The position numbers and the translations under genes were made by a program. The notes below the pieces were generated by a model. The model had not been told where the DNA came from, did no database searches, and was given only the letters and a program-made list of their open reading frames with translations. From positions 28,419,513 through 28,483,512 of the forward strand of contig CM043968.1 of NCBI GenBank assembly GCA_014529385.2: 64,000 nucleotides of DNA, given 5' to 3'. Each line of letters opens with the position of its first letter. The stretch's first letter is position 1. Shown one piece after another: positions 22,551 to 32,168 of this stretch. Origin of the DNA: Adiantum capillus-veneris. Taxonomy: Eukaryota > Streptophyta > Polypodiopsida > Polypodiales > Pteridaceae.

Positions 22551-23482
22551 TGTTAGAAGCTGGACACACCCTACGGAAACTGACTTCTCCGGCAGATTAT
22601 CATTTTTTGTAATTATTCATTTATTGAGAAAACTCGACATTTCACCTTGTAAATATTGGGGCTTACAAAATTTTCCAGATTGTATCCCATTTTTGATAGT
22701 TAGATTGAGTAGATGGTTGATTTGGAACTTTAGGGTTTGAGAATTGTAAGGTATTTATACCACTTTTTGACCTTAATGAAAAACTTTTTGTCATTTTTAA
22801 CAAAGTTTTTTAAGTCTGTGAGTGAGCGTACTGTGTACGAGAGAGAGTGTGAGCTTCATCTTGACGCTACGTGTGCACTGGTGGTAGGAATCGAGTGCGG
22901 AGGAGTGCAGCGTGTTGCCCCCGACGAGAGCTACGTGCCGATACCTACATTGTGCGCGTACGGTCCGGTTTTGCGAGCTCCTTCTACGAGCTTCATTTGG
23001 TGATCTGGTGAGCATACGTTGTCCGATTTTGCATTGCAGCATATCCACGCGTTCACATTGAGTAGAGCTACGCATTAGGCACTTTAGATTTCAGAAACGG
23101 CGACCTACAAATTTCGGCCAGACATCCTATGTGATTTTGCACCGTGTGTTTTGGGTTGGAGTTTTGGCTCATAGACCTTAGGGAGAGCGACCTATTGGTG
23201 TTAGTAGGGTCTCCTTCAAGTTTTGTGGTGTTTCAAGATTGTTTGATGGGTCTTCGGCTCTAGAAAGCGTTGTAGGAAGTTTCCTCTTATGCACTCTTGA
23301 AGGCTGTGACTTAGACATTGGGTAGAGACCTCTGTAGGAATTAGTTAGGAGTCGGTCGAGTGTAGGTTGACACCTTATGCTTGCTTCCACGCGCCTGCGG
23401 GTCGAGCTTCGTCCTTAGCTGACAAATCTTGTTAGGTGAGTTCTCGCTGTGCTGACGTTCATCGCGGCGTATCCGTCCAACA
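22551..23482 (+). repeat. Element 2 3' LTR (932 bp)
   Basis: Starts TGTTAGAAGC after the polypurine tract and ends GTCCAACA. A TATA-like TATTTATA lies near 22752 and a GA-rich block marks the presumed R start near 22841. From about 22840 to the end it aligns by eye with the reverse complement of the LTR at 49199-50274, including the terminal block of more than 200 bp. A half-site of the leader palindrome lies at 23119-23130. Directly beyond the LTR is the gag of another, reverse-strand gypsy element, so element 2 inserted into that element. Confidence 0.88.
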
Positions 23483-24384
23483 CTTACCTTTCCCCAAGCA
23501 TAGGAGAGAGGTGATCCTTTGCAATGAGTATCCTCTTTTGGAGCTTCGATAGTGGAAGCTCTAGGAGTCTCATTGCAAGTATTTCTTTTGGGACAAGAAC
23601 TGTAGCCATGTCCTTGCTCCCCACACTTAAAACATTTGTGATCCTTGCAAAAAGTTTCAAGCTCTTCAGGAGGGAGTTTATTTTTACCTTTGTAAACTCC
23701 TTTCTCCTTGGACCGATTGTTGTTGTTGTTGTTGGAATGGTCGTGGGGAAAATTTGGGCATTAATTTTTCCCTTTGCATCACTTTTGTCTTTATTTTTCA
23801 TGGGTTTGACATTCCGTCTAACCCCTTGTTGGAAATTGATGCATGAAGCAACCATGGTATGGTAGATTACTTCACTGATAGAGTCAGGCCGTTGAGAGTT
23901 GACATACTCGGCCATCTCTTCAGGTAGTCCTGCACAGAATTGTTGTTTTTTCTCAGCAAAGGTTTTAAAAGACAGTAGCCTTGAGATTTGCATCGCTTGC
24001 AAGGAATTGCTTCATGATGGAAACACGTAGAGTTTTCCATGTCTTTGGGGCTTCGCCATTGCCACGAAGGCTAGCCCACCATTGACGAGCCGATTTTGGA
24101 AGTGCATCGCTACATGACATAGCTTGGAGGACTCCGTGAAGCCCTCGTCTCCAAAGGCCGCATCAAATTGTTGGATGAAGGTCTCTCTCCTCTTGGAGAG
24201 GAAAGGAAATCCCATAAGCACAAAGTTGTTGAGTAACTTTGGCTTGTAAAGTGGGGTTGCCCATAGCTTGTTGCAACCTAGTGACAAGATAATTAACAAA
24301 CATGGGGGCATCATCATTGGCACCTTCATGTGCAAAATCAAAGTTATTAATGTTCATTTTACTCTCTTGGTTATTGTTATCCAT
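23483..24384 (-). pseudogene. Element 4 gag remnant (Ty3/gypsy)
   Basis: The reverse strand codes, with several frameshifts, for a gypsy gag: an N-terminal MDNNNQ segment from 24384, a core with FIQQFDAAFGDE, then FCAGLPEEMAEYVNSQRP and a zinc knuckle CX2CX4HX4C (CFKCGEQGHGYSSC, about 23590-23635). The reading is cut off at 23482 by the element 2 LTR, so protease and pol are missing here; if the insertion was simple, they lie beyond the left side of element 2. The canonical knuckle spacing distinguishes it from elements 1 and 3. Confidence 0.8.
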
Positions 24385-24782
24385 GTTAATTAAACTTATT
24401 TGTTTACTTAGTATATGCTTTGGAAATTCAAAACCTTAGTTGCTACTCCTCTTAGCCTTTGAAAATAGGTACTTAAGTATCTACACCCAGGGCTCGAATC
24501 AGTTAATTATAGAGAGTAGTGGAGTGTCTAACATAGAGAAGTTGCCGAGGGATAACTCCTTTTGGACTTATTATGCCTTATAATGGTAAAGCCGTAGGCA
24601 AGTTTAAATAGACTCCATTATTAAGACCAAATCTCCCAAGGTGTGCACCATATCCCACATAGTGGACTCAACAAAACCAATAATAGATCCCAGATCCACT
24701 TACCCTAATATAATTAACAAAAACAACCATTAATAGGCTACTTAAGGACCTCTCTTCTTAAGCAAGAAAAGAGAAACAAAAT
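24385..24782 (-). other. Element 4 untranslated leader
   Basis: About 400 bases between primer site and gag start, without an ORF. AT-rich; nothing else seen. Confidence 0.6.
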
Positions 24783-24795
24783 GCTCTAATTCCAA
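24783..24795 (-). other. Element 4 primer-binding site
   Basis: The reverse strand reads TTGGAATTAGAGC, a variant of the tRNA-Met type plant primer site, directly after the LTR end. Confidence 0.7.
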
Positions 24796-25530
24796 TGTAA
24801 TGGAAATGGCCTATGAACTTTGAGAGTAGAGGAATTAGAAAATTAGGTGTTCAGCACTTTTGAGAGATTACTTTGTGAGCATAGTGGGTGAACTTAATTG
24901 ATGGTAGCAACATAAACATGGTACTTAGTTAACTAGGCATGAACAATACTTTTGCAAGAGAGAGAGTTTAGAGAACATGACAATAGTTGAGGACCAGATT
25001 CATATGGAGCCCGTCCCCCCTCCAATAGACATTTGTATTATAGTTTCTCCCATCAAGAGAGACTTGGTACAATACAATATTTGTGTTCCTTGTGACCTAC
25101 GTGATGCAATGAAGATGGAAAGCTTCATGCATCACAAGCATAACATAAACTTGTATAAAGCATTAACTATCCCAAGCCTCAATTTAAGGGCCTTGAACAC
25201 CTTCAAAGGTGGAGACAGCTAGCAGGGAATGAGGGTAGGGAAAAGGAAGAAGAAATATTCCATAGGAGAAAGAAATAGCTCCTCACTTATCATTACTCTT
25301 CTTGCTAGCATACATAATAGCATAGTAATGGAGATGGAGAAGATGGCAAGCTTAAGCATTGAAGCATGGCTCTTGGTTGGATTTGCATTCCATAGCCAAG
25401 AGTGTTGATGTAGGCTCTCACTTCTCACAAGCTTGGAGAAGGAGGTGGTGTTCCTCAACTTTCACCAAGTGAGAATCCTCTTGCAAATGAGTGTGTGTGT
25501 GGAGTATATCCCCATAGCACCCCCCCTCCT

Positions 25531-25644
25531 TGCTTTGGGCGAGTGGTGACTTTTCTACATGGTGCAAGCTCATTGGACCCCTCTCTTTGCTTTGGGCGAG
25601 TGGTGACTTTTCTACATGGTGCAAGCTCATTGGACCCCTCTCCC
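25531..25644 (+). repeat. 57 bp tandem duplication
   Basis: Two near-identical units start at 25531 and 25588 (tgctttgggcgagtgg...), inside LTR copy A. Confidence 0.85.
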
Positions 25645-25927
25645 CCTAGCCAATCACATACAACTTGCAGTCAAGTACATGGGTAGTCTTTTGACAAGTG
25701 TCCTTTTAACCCCTTAGAGAGAGAGAGCTTGAAAATATCTAGAGATTTGTTGGATGGAAGTAGAAGCTCATTGGACCCCTCTTTAGCCCAACCAATAGCA
25801 TTCAAGAACACCATGTGGTTAAGCTTAGTGAGAGTCTGACATATGTCCCATGTGCCCTTTTAGAAAAGGGGTGCCCCTTGGGTGAGTGGAAGGTTAGGTC
25901 ACAGTTTCTCCTAACTTTGGGACTTTT

Positions 25928-26190
25928 ATGCATAGGAAGCTTCTCAAGAAACTTCCTCATTAAATGTGTAGGGTCTCTTTTTTACTCAAGCATCTTACCC
26001 CCCATGTATAGGAAGCTTCTCAAGAAACTTCCTCATTAAGTGTGTAGGGTCTCTTTTTGACTCAAGCATCTTACCCCCCATGCATAAGAAGCTTCTCAAG
26101 CAACTTCCTCATTAAGTGTGTAGGGTCTCTTTTTGACTCAAGCATGCATAGGAAGCTTCTCAAGCAACTTCCTCATTAAGTATGACAAGT
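25928..26190 (+). repeat. Tandem repeat, four units of 63-77 bp
   Basis: Units starting near 25928, 26005, 26081 and 26144 share ggaagcttctcaag and cttcctcattaag. They lie inside LTR copy A and are not obvious in copy B. Confidence 0.85.
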
Positions 26191-26255
26191 ACCTCAAGTA
26201 CCTTAGTCATCAAGCATTACAAGCACCTTAGGTGGAGTTCCCACCTCAAGCTCCC

Positions 26256-26687
26256 TCCCTTTTTTTTTCCGTTAGAGTTATGTTTGTCATTTCCATGCAT
26301 CAATTATGTGGCCATGGTAATTCCTTTGCGTGGCTCGTGCTCGATGGGATGTGCCTCTTGCGAGATGGTATGGGGCCCTTGCCCAACTATGTTTCATGGC
26401 CGACAATGTTTCATGGCTAAGATTTGCAAGGGATAAGCAACCTCCGCTTACGGCACAATGCAAGACAAGGTTTAGGGTTGAGTTTGAAGAAAATTTGGTC
26501 CATTTCACTTGCTTTTTTCAAAAATTGTTCAAAAAAGGAAAAAAAGGGGGGGGGGGGGGGGGGGAGGCAGTGACCCCCCATCATCCGCGTGACGAAGCCC
26601 CTCCCCTTTTTTTGACCAATTTCTAAAAAAACACAGGTTTCTCATTCAAGCTTTAATTACTTGCGTTCAACATTTGATGATATACAT
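26256..26687. other. Non-coding stretch with poly-G run
   Basis: No gene. A run of about 19 G lies at 26546-26564, followed by CCCCCCATCATCCGCG and a C-rich then T-rich segment ending near 26617. This looks like a decayed relative of the fold-back at 26688-26771. Confidence 0.6.
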
Positions 26688-26771
26688 CAAAAAAAGAGGG
26701 GGAGGTAGAGCTCCTCTATCATCCGCATGCGCGCGGATGATGGGGGAACTCTACCTCCCACTCTTTTTTTG
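26688..26771. repeat. Fold-back repeat, 39-base arms
   Basis: The left arm 26688-26726 (A-run, then GAGGGGGAGGTAGAG) pairs with the right arm 26733-26771 around the loop ATGCGC. There is an A-run on the outer left and a T-run on the outer right, as in the hairpins at 60 kb. A few mismatches; no coding. Confidence 0.85.
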
Positions 26772-27213
<442 letters not shown>

Positions 27214-27234
27214 CTAACCAACCTAATAATAAAA

Positions 27235-27893
27235 ATGAGGGTGTCTCTCTAAATGCAATCTCCTATGCTTGCATCTTGGCAGAATGTGCATTAAGCAAGA
27301 TGCTGACATGGGCATAAGATTCCAGGTGATATTGTTGTCAGGGGTTGTTATAAAGAAACAAAATTCTTGGCAATCTTTTGGTCGACTTGTATGCCAAATC
27401 TATTGTAGTTTAGAAAGCACAAAGAATGCTTGCGGAGGATCCTCTCAGGGATGTCATCTCCTGACACCCATTTTGTCAGGATATGACAAGGACTCTATGG
27501 GGTTCTTTTGATGGATGCAAATCAAGGGTGTCTCTCTAGATGGAATCATCTATATGCTTGGATATTGAAGGATGTGGCACTACGTAAGATGTTGATTTGT
27601 GCAAAAATATTTAGGATGCTATTGTTAGTCAGGTGTTGTTGAGAATGAATGTCATGCTTAGAAATGCCTTGATTGGCATGTATATTAAGTGTAGTGAACT
27701 TTAGAAAGCACAACAAGTGCTTCAGGAGCTTCTTATCTAGAACTTCATCTCTTGAAATGTAGTGATTGGGGGATATGCCCTAAAGGGATGAAGCTAAGAA
27801 GCTCTAGGACTTTTTTGAGCAGATGACAAGTGAGGGAATATCTCCAAATGCAATCACCTATGCTTGCATCTTGATGGAATGTGGTAACTCAAG
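27235..27893 (+). pseudogene. PPR protein pseudogene (PLS class), fragment
   Basis: Reading across several stops and shifts gives repeated PPR signatures: VSLNAISYACIL (27240), LVDLYAKS followed by KAQRML and RDVIS (27380-27455), then NALIGMYIKCSEL with KAQQVLQEL (27670-27730), and EALGLFEQMTSEG with ISPNAITYACILMECG (27800-27880). The spacing between equivalent motifs is about 300 bases, one P-L-S triplet. Such proteins bind organellar RNA and act in editing and processing. Several stops sit where Trp or Gln is expected (for example IS-stop for ISW). It begins right after the CA microsatellite and no N-terminus or C-terminal E/DYW domain is visible, so this is a short decayed piece. It is the only clear host-gene relic in the window. 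Confidence 0.8.
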
Positions 27894-28954
27894 TTAAGGT
27901 GGCGTGTTGGGTTGCTTCTACCAATGCTAGGTACATGTCCTTCAACTACACAGCTAGACGAGCTTTTCAATCGTTATAAATGTGTTGCTTCAAGTTTACG
28001 TGAAGATACAAGTGATCTTTCTTGAGATTCTATTTCTCCAAATGTCATGCCTCAAAACATTGTACAGGTTACATACCTCCCCCCCCCCCAAAAAAAAAAG
28101 AAAAAACAAAAAAAAGGCCTCCCCCCTCCCTCCCTTAAAAGAAATACCTCTCAAAAGAACAACACATAGGTATGTCTATTAGGATCCTTTGGATCACGAT
28201 TTATAGATTTATTTTGCCTTTCCAAACAATAGAATCTTGGTGAGAATATTTTTGGAAGTTCTTCATTCAAAGGGGAAGTTTCAAGTTCTACAAGCTCAAT
28301 AGGTGTTAAGGTGGCCATCAAGCCACCACCCAACTACACACCTCTAGGCATTGACTCAAAGGAGGTGTACCGATGATCGTGGCTAGTGCGACCTTTGATA
28401 CATTAACACATTGTCCACCTTCAACAAAACAAGTTGCAAGATTTCTTAAGAGAATGTGTCAAAAATTCTGTCCATCTTTCTCACTAAATGCATGAGCAAC
28501 TTCTCAACCTGCTTTATCAAGGCTTTTTTGTATAGGCCAATCCTTGTACAAATCTTCTTTTAACCCTTCACCAACAATTGGTGAGATAGCTAGCCAAGGA
28601 AAATCAAGGAGCATAAGATCGCAATAGGAAAAATAGCTCAAAACAAAATTGGTTGTTTGGGTTGATAGTCTTAGAATGAACTTGACTGATTTGAACATAG
28701 TAGGCCATAAGATTTTTGATATGTTTTTTACTAGTGTAATTTTCTAGTTTGAACTTGGTTACTCACATTATCCTCTGTTTTGTGGCTACTATAAATTTTC
28801 TCATATCATGCCCATGAGATGCTTTTGCATTTGCATGTGAAGTGTCCGTTATGTGTGTGTTATGAAATGATTTCTTCATAGGGATCATCATGTATATACA
28901 CCGGCATTATAATCTTCCTCAAACGTCTTGATGTCTTGGGTATTAATGTGCTTC
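27894..28954. other. Non-coding gap
   Basis: No gene recognised. An oligo-C then oligo-A run lies at about 28080-28118. The rest is unremarkable AT-rich DNA. Confidence 0.6.
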
Positions 28955-29790
28955 TTAAGCTCTGGTGTTAGCCCATGGATAACACCAGAGTGTTAGCCCA
29001 TGGATAAGCGCATGCACTTGCTGAAAGGCATCTAGACCCTTTAGTAGCTTGACAATCACATCACAATAGTGCAAGATATACTCTAGTAATGTCTTATGCT
29101 GATGCATAGAGCACTTATCCCATGCAATCCACTTAATTGGTGGGCATAGATTCTTTTTTGAGCACATCCTTGAAGGCTGCCCATATATGTGGTATGATTA
29201 TTTTCTCCTTTCAGAGTGACATCCAATATCTATAGGCATTACCCTTTAGTGTTACACTTGTTTTCAGTGCCTTGACTACATTTGGACTGCACCTAAGATC
29301 ATGAATACCATACCATTTTCTCAGGAATATGTTCACAATATCTTTCTTACACTCCTTTCTCTCTCCTCAAAAATCGGTGGCTTGGTATTCTTTACCAAGT
29401 TATCCACCTCTTTTGAGAGAGAAGGGGAAACCCCTCCAGATTGGAGCCTTGCTTGTGTAGACTAGGTGTGTGTATTCCAGGCACAGGGGCCAAAGAAACC
29501 CTAGTCTGCTCATGAATTGGTCCCTTGGCTAACTGTTGCACAAATTGCACAAACATATCGTATATTTTGCTCACATTCCCATGCAAATGTGCAAAATTGG
29601 ACTCAAAAATAGACATGCATGTTTACAATGCCCTAAATTCTTGCATATGAAGCAATTTGATGCTATGATGTAGCCTAGTCACTGTGTGGGCACCCTCCAC
29701 GAGAGTGGTTGACCGCGGGGCAACAAGAGCCAAAATTGGTGCAAGGTTCTCAAAATCAAAACAATGATGCATATCAATACTTGAATCCAT
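28955..29790 (-). pseudogene. Gypsy gag-like remnant
   Basis: From about 29790 leftwards the reverse strand shows weak gag resemblance: an N-terminal segment, FVQFVQQLAKGPI, then a C-terminal part with HKTLLEYILHYCDVIVKLL and a FQQVHALIHGL-type end (28970-29100). This matches the usual gag pattern of an EY...FD..V.KL segment followed by an F..GL end. Several stops and shifts interrupt it. No zinc knuckle is visible. It lies downstream of the pol remnant at 30420, which is the wrong order for one element, so it probably derives from a different insertion. Confidence 0.5.
28960..28990. repeat. 11 bp inverted repeat plus direct duplication
   Basis: CTCTGGTGTTA and its reverse complement lie 9 bases apart, and GTTAGCCCATGGATA occurs twice in tandem across it. 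Confidence 0.8.
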
Positions 29791-30349
29791 GGCTTAATGT
29801 GTTGTAAGGGCAAGAAAAGATGAATACCTTGTTGCAAAAAATGTCGGACAAAATAATGAACGACAGTAGATGAGCCCTTGCTAGACCAAAACCGTGAATT
29901 CAAAGTAATTTGTTGATAACGTCAATTTTGAATGGAAAAAATCACAATTTTTCAAGAAAAAGCTTTTTGAATATCTTTATAAAGCCGTCAAAATTGACCT
30001 TGCCAATTTTGATGGAGAAGGATCCTTTAATTTTGATGTAGCAAGAAAATATTGCTTGCTTTACTTACTCATCTTTAACTTGTAAAGTATCGTGTCAAAA
30101 TATAAAGACCTGTGCTCAACAATTTTTGGATTTTTTAGGTAGCTTTGTGTTTTTGTAGCTCCATGTATAGGCTTGATTGGTGTTGATTTCCCTTTCTTGC
30201 AAGGCCATTATAAGGAGCTTGTTTACCACCCTAGCTATGGGGGGTGTGCATGCTCCCTGACCTAAATTTGGAGTTTGGTGTGGCCCCTCTTGGGCACCCT
30301 TATGTGAACTAGAAGCTCACAAAGATCTATGGCATCAAGTTGTGTAGAT

Positions 30350-30352
<3 letters not shown>
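29791..30352. other. Non-coding gap
   Basis: AT-rich; no gene, tandem repeat or inverted repeat recognised. Confidence 0.5.

Positions 30353-30419
<67 letters not shown>
30353..30419. repeat. (GA)33 microsatellite
   Basis: A pure GA run. It interrupts the end of the gypsy integrase remnant to its right. Confidence 0.97.
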
Positions 30420-30421
<2 letters not shown>

Positions 30422-31182
30422 ACATGGAATACATCATGGACTTTTAAATAAGTTTGTAACTTCAACTTGTAAGCTTGAGTACCTCCACACTTGATGACTT
30501 CATAGGAGCCACAATAGTACATGCTAAGATTCTTGCACCTCTTGAGTGATATACTACTTCTCTTTGGGTGTATTCAAAGGAAAACCTTGTCTCCTTCCTT
30601 GGATATCCTTATCTCTTACCATCAAGATACTGATTTTGGCGGTCTTGAGCTACTTGAATGTCTTTTTAGATAGCCTTAGTTTGGATAGGGCACAAAATGG
30701 TGTCATATCAATGCTTTGATGGTGTAAAGCATTGTAAGTATTTTCCACTAGAGGTAGAAATTGAATCCATTGCTTAGACTTCCTATTGTAATAAGCTTTG
30801 AAATATCTTCAATGAATTGATTAAGACATTTAATTTGCCTAATGTATCTTTGCAAAGACCTTGGATCCATGTAATTTGTCCAACAGTTCATCAATGCACA
30901 ATATAGGATAGTAATTCTAAACAATTACCTAGTTACTCTATAGTCAATGCAAAGTTAAAGAGTTCCAAATTTTTTATTTTGAAAGAGTATAGTCTAGGGC
31001 CTAATAAATCCTTGCTCTAACGTTGACAAAACTATGCCTTCATATTGATGGCCTCTAGTAGGGTCATTTTGACAAGTCTCTTTCGTACAAGTTTGTGTCC
31101 TTAAAGAATCTCTATCTTCCAACTCCTATACCCTTGAGTAGGTGGTTTAATTTAGCTAATTAAATCCTTGGAATCTTACTCT
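30420..31182 (-). pseudogene. Gypsy pol remnant: RT start fused to integrase end
   Basis: Read on the reverse strand with shifts, 31110-30900 gives TLLEAINMK, LEQGFIRP and LCIDYR, the entry region of reverse transcriptase. From 30870 leftwards come QWIQFLPLVENTYN (end of the integrase core), VAQDRQNQY, GDKVFL, then YEVIKCGGTQAYKLKL and KVHDVFHV (integrase C-terminal fold). The RT catalytic part, RNase H and most of integrase are missing, so an internal deletion joined the ends. The reading is cut at 31182 by element 5; a retropepsin piece of the same strand resumes at 37669. Confidence 0.75.
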
Positions 31183-32156
31183 TGTTGGGGGTCATTGTAG
31201 CATTACCTAATCACAACCCAAGGCCAACAGAATAATTAATCTGTGGATCGGCAACCCAAGAGCTTGGAGGCATGAACATCATTGGATGTATTGAATGAGA
31301 GGATTCACGAGAATTCTCTTCCAACGCAATAGAGATTAGCCATGAATCACTAACTCTAATCACAACATAGTCATCAAGCATCACCTACACACATTAAGCA
31401 CACCAAAGTCCAACTTGTCATAGACTTGAATCCCAAAGCACTCTCTTAACAAGCACACACTAATTGCATTGGTGTTGGCCTCTCCAATCATCACATGCCA
31501 ATCAAGGTACTTAATCAAAAGCTACACACACAAGGGTGAATGGTGCTTGAGTCTCTTTAAATTCATCCACACATGAGCAAACAATAGGGCACATACTCTA
31601 ATCACAACATTAAGAACCTACTTAATCAACCTAATTAGAGATGTTAAATGTCACAAACTGAGTACTCATAGAATGATAGGAGTGGTCAATAAGCGAGAAG
31701 TCATCACCACACACTCAAATCTAGAATAATGAGAAGGTGAAACTACTTCATAACATAATAGAATATAGAAGAATTAAGAATAATGAAAAAAGTAGAGATT
31801 AGATTAATCAAGAAGTGCTTCTTTAATTACAAACGATTAGCACTAGCCTTCTAAGCATGGACATTAAGCTCAAGGCTAGGCCATCCAAGACCACTCAATA
31901 GAGAGCTCTCAAGAATGGATACTCAAGAATGAATCCTCGACGAATGAAGCCTCTTTGCATAAAAGGCTTTCTTATAAAGGCATGCACCACAAACCTTTCT
32001 ACTATGGGATTAAGTTGAGCCCTCTAGCATATACAATTTGGAACTCCCAAATGAGGCCAGACCTTATAAAATGTGAATAGGAAATATTGTGCACATCCAT
32101 AGTAAATCCCCAACTTGGTGCATAATTGGTGTAGCATGTGTTAGCCGCTGCTAACA
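31183..32156 (-). repeat. Element 5 3' LTR (974 bp)
   Basis: The reverse strand starts TGTTAGCAGCGGC right after a polypurine tract and ends CCCCCAACA. A TATA-like TTTATAAG lies in the middle (near 31975). Its last 141 bases recur at 37526-37668. Confidence 0.7.
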
Positions 32157-32168
32157 TTCCCCCCTCCT
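32157..32168 (-). other. Element 5 polypurine tract
   Basis: The reverse strand reads AGGAGGGGGGAA directly before the LTR start TGTTAG. A CGAGGACG motif lies about 12 bases upstream, as in other plant gypsy 3' ends. Confidence 0.8.

Larger units (their letters stand above)
24796..26255 (-). repeat. Element 4 5' LTR (copy A of a three-copy family)
   Basis: On the + strand it begins TGTAATGGAAATGG, the same start as the copies at 38511 and 49096. Copy A and copy B align over about 1.3 kb, up to the CCTCAAGCTC block near 26250. The short ORFs inside occur in both copies in shifted form and are not genes. The outer end is not defined by a target duplication. Confidence 0.7.

Noticed and set aside
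24480-24500. tRNA T-loop-like GGCTCGAATC
   Set aside because: No matching acceptor, D or anticodon arms around it.
24977-25222. 81-codon ORF, also found near 38710-38928
   Set aside because: Lies inside two LTR copies and differs by frame-changing indels; explained by the repeat.
30262-30522. ORF with a long Leu-Ser tail
   Set aside because: The tail is the GA microsatellite; only its first part (integrase C-terminus) is real and is annotated as a pol remnant.
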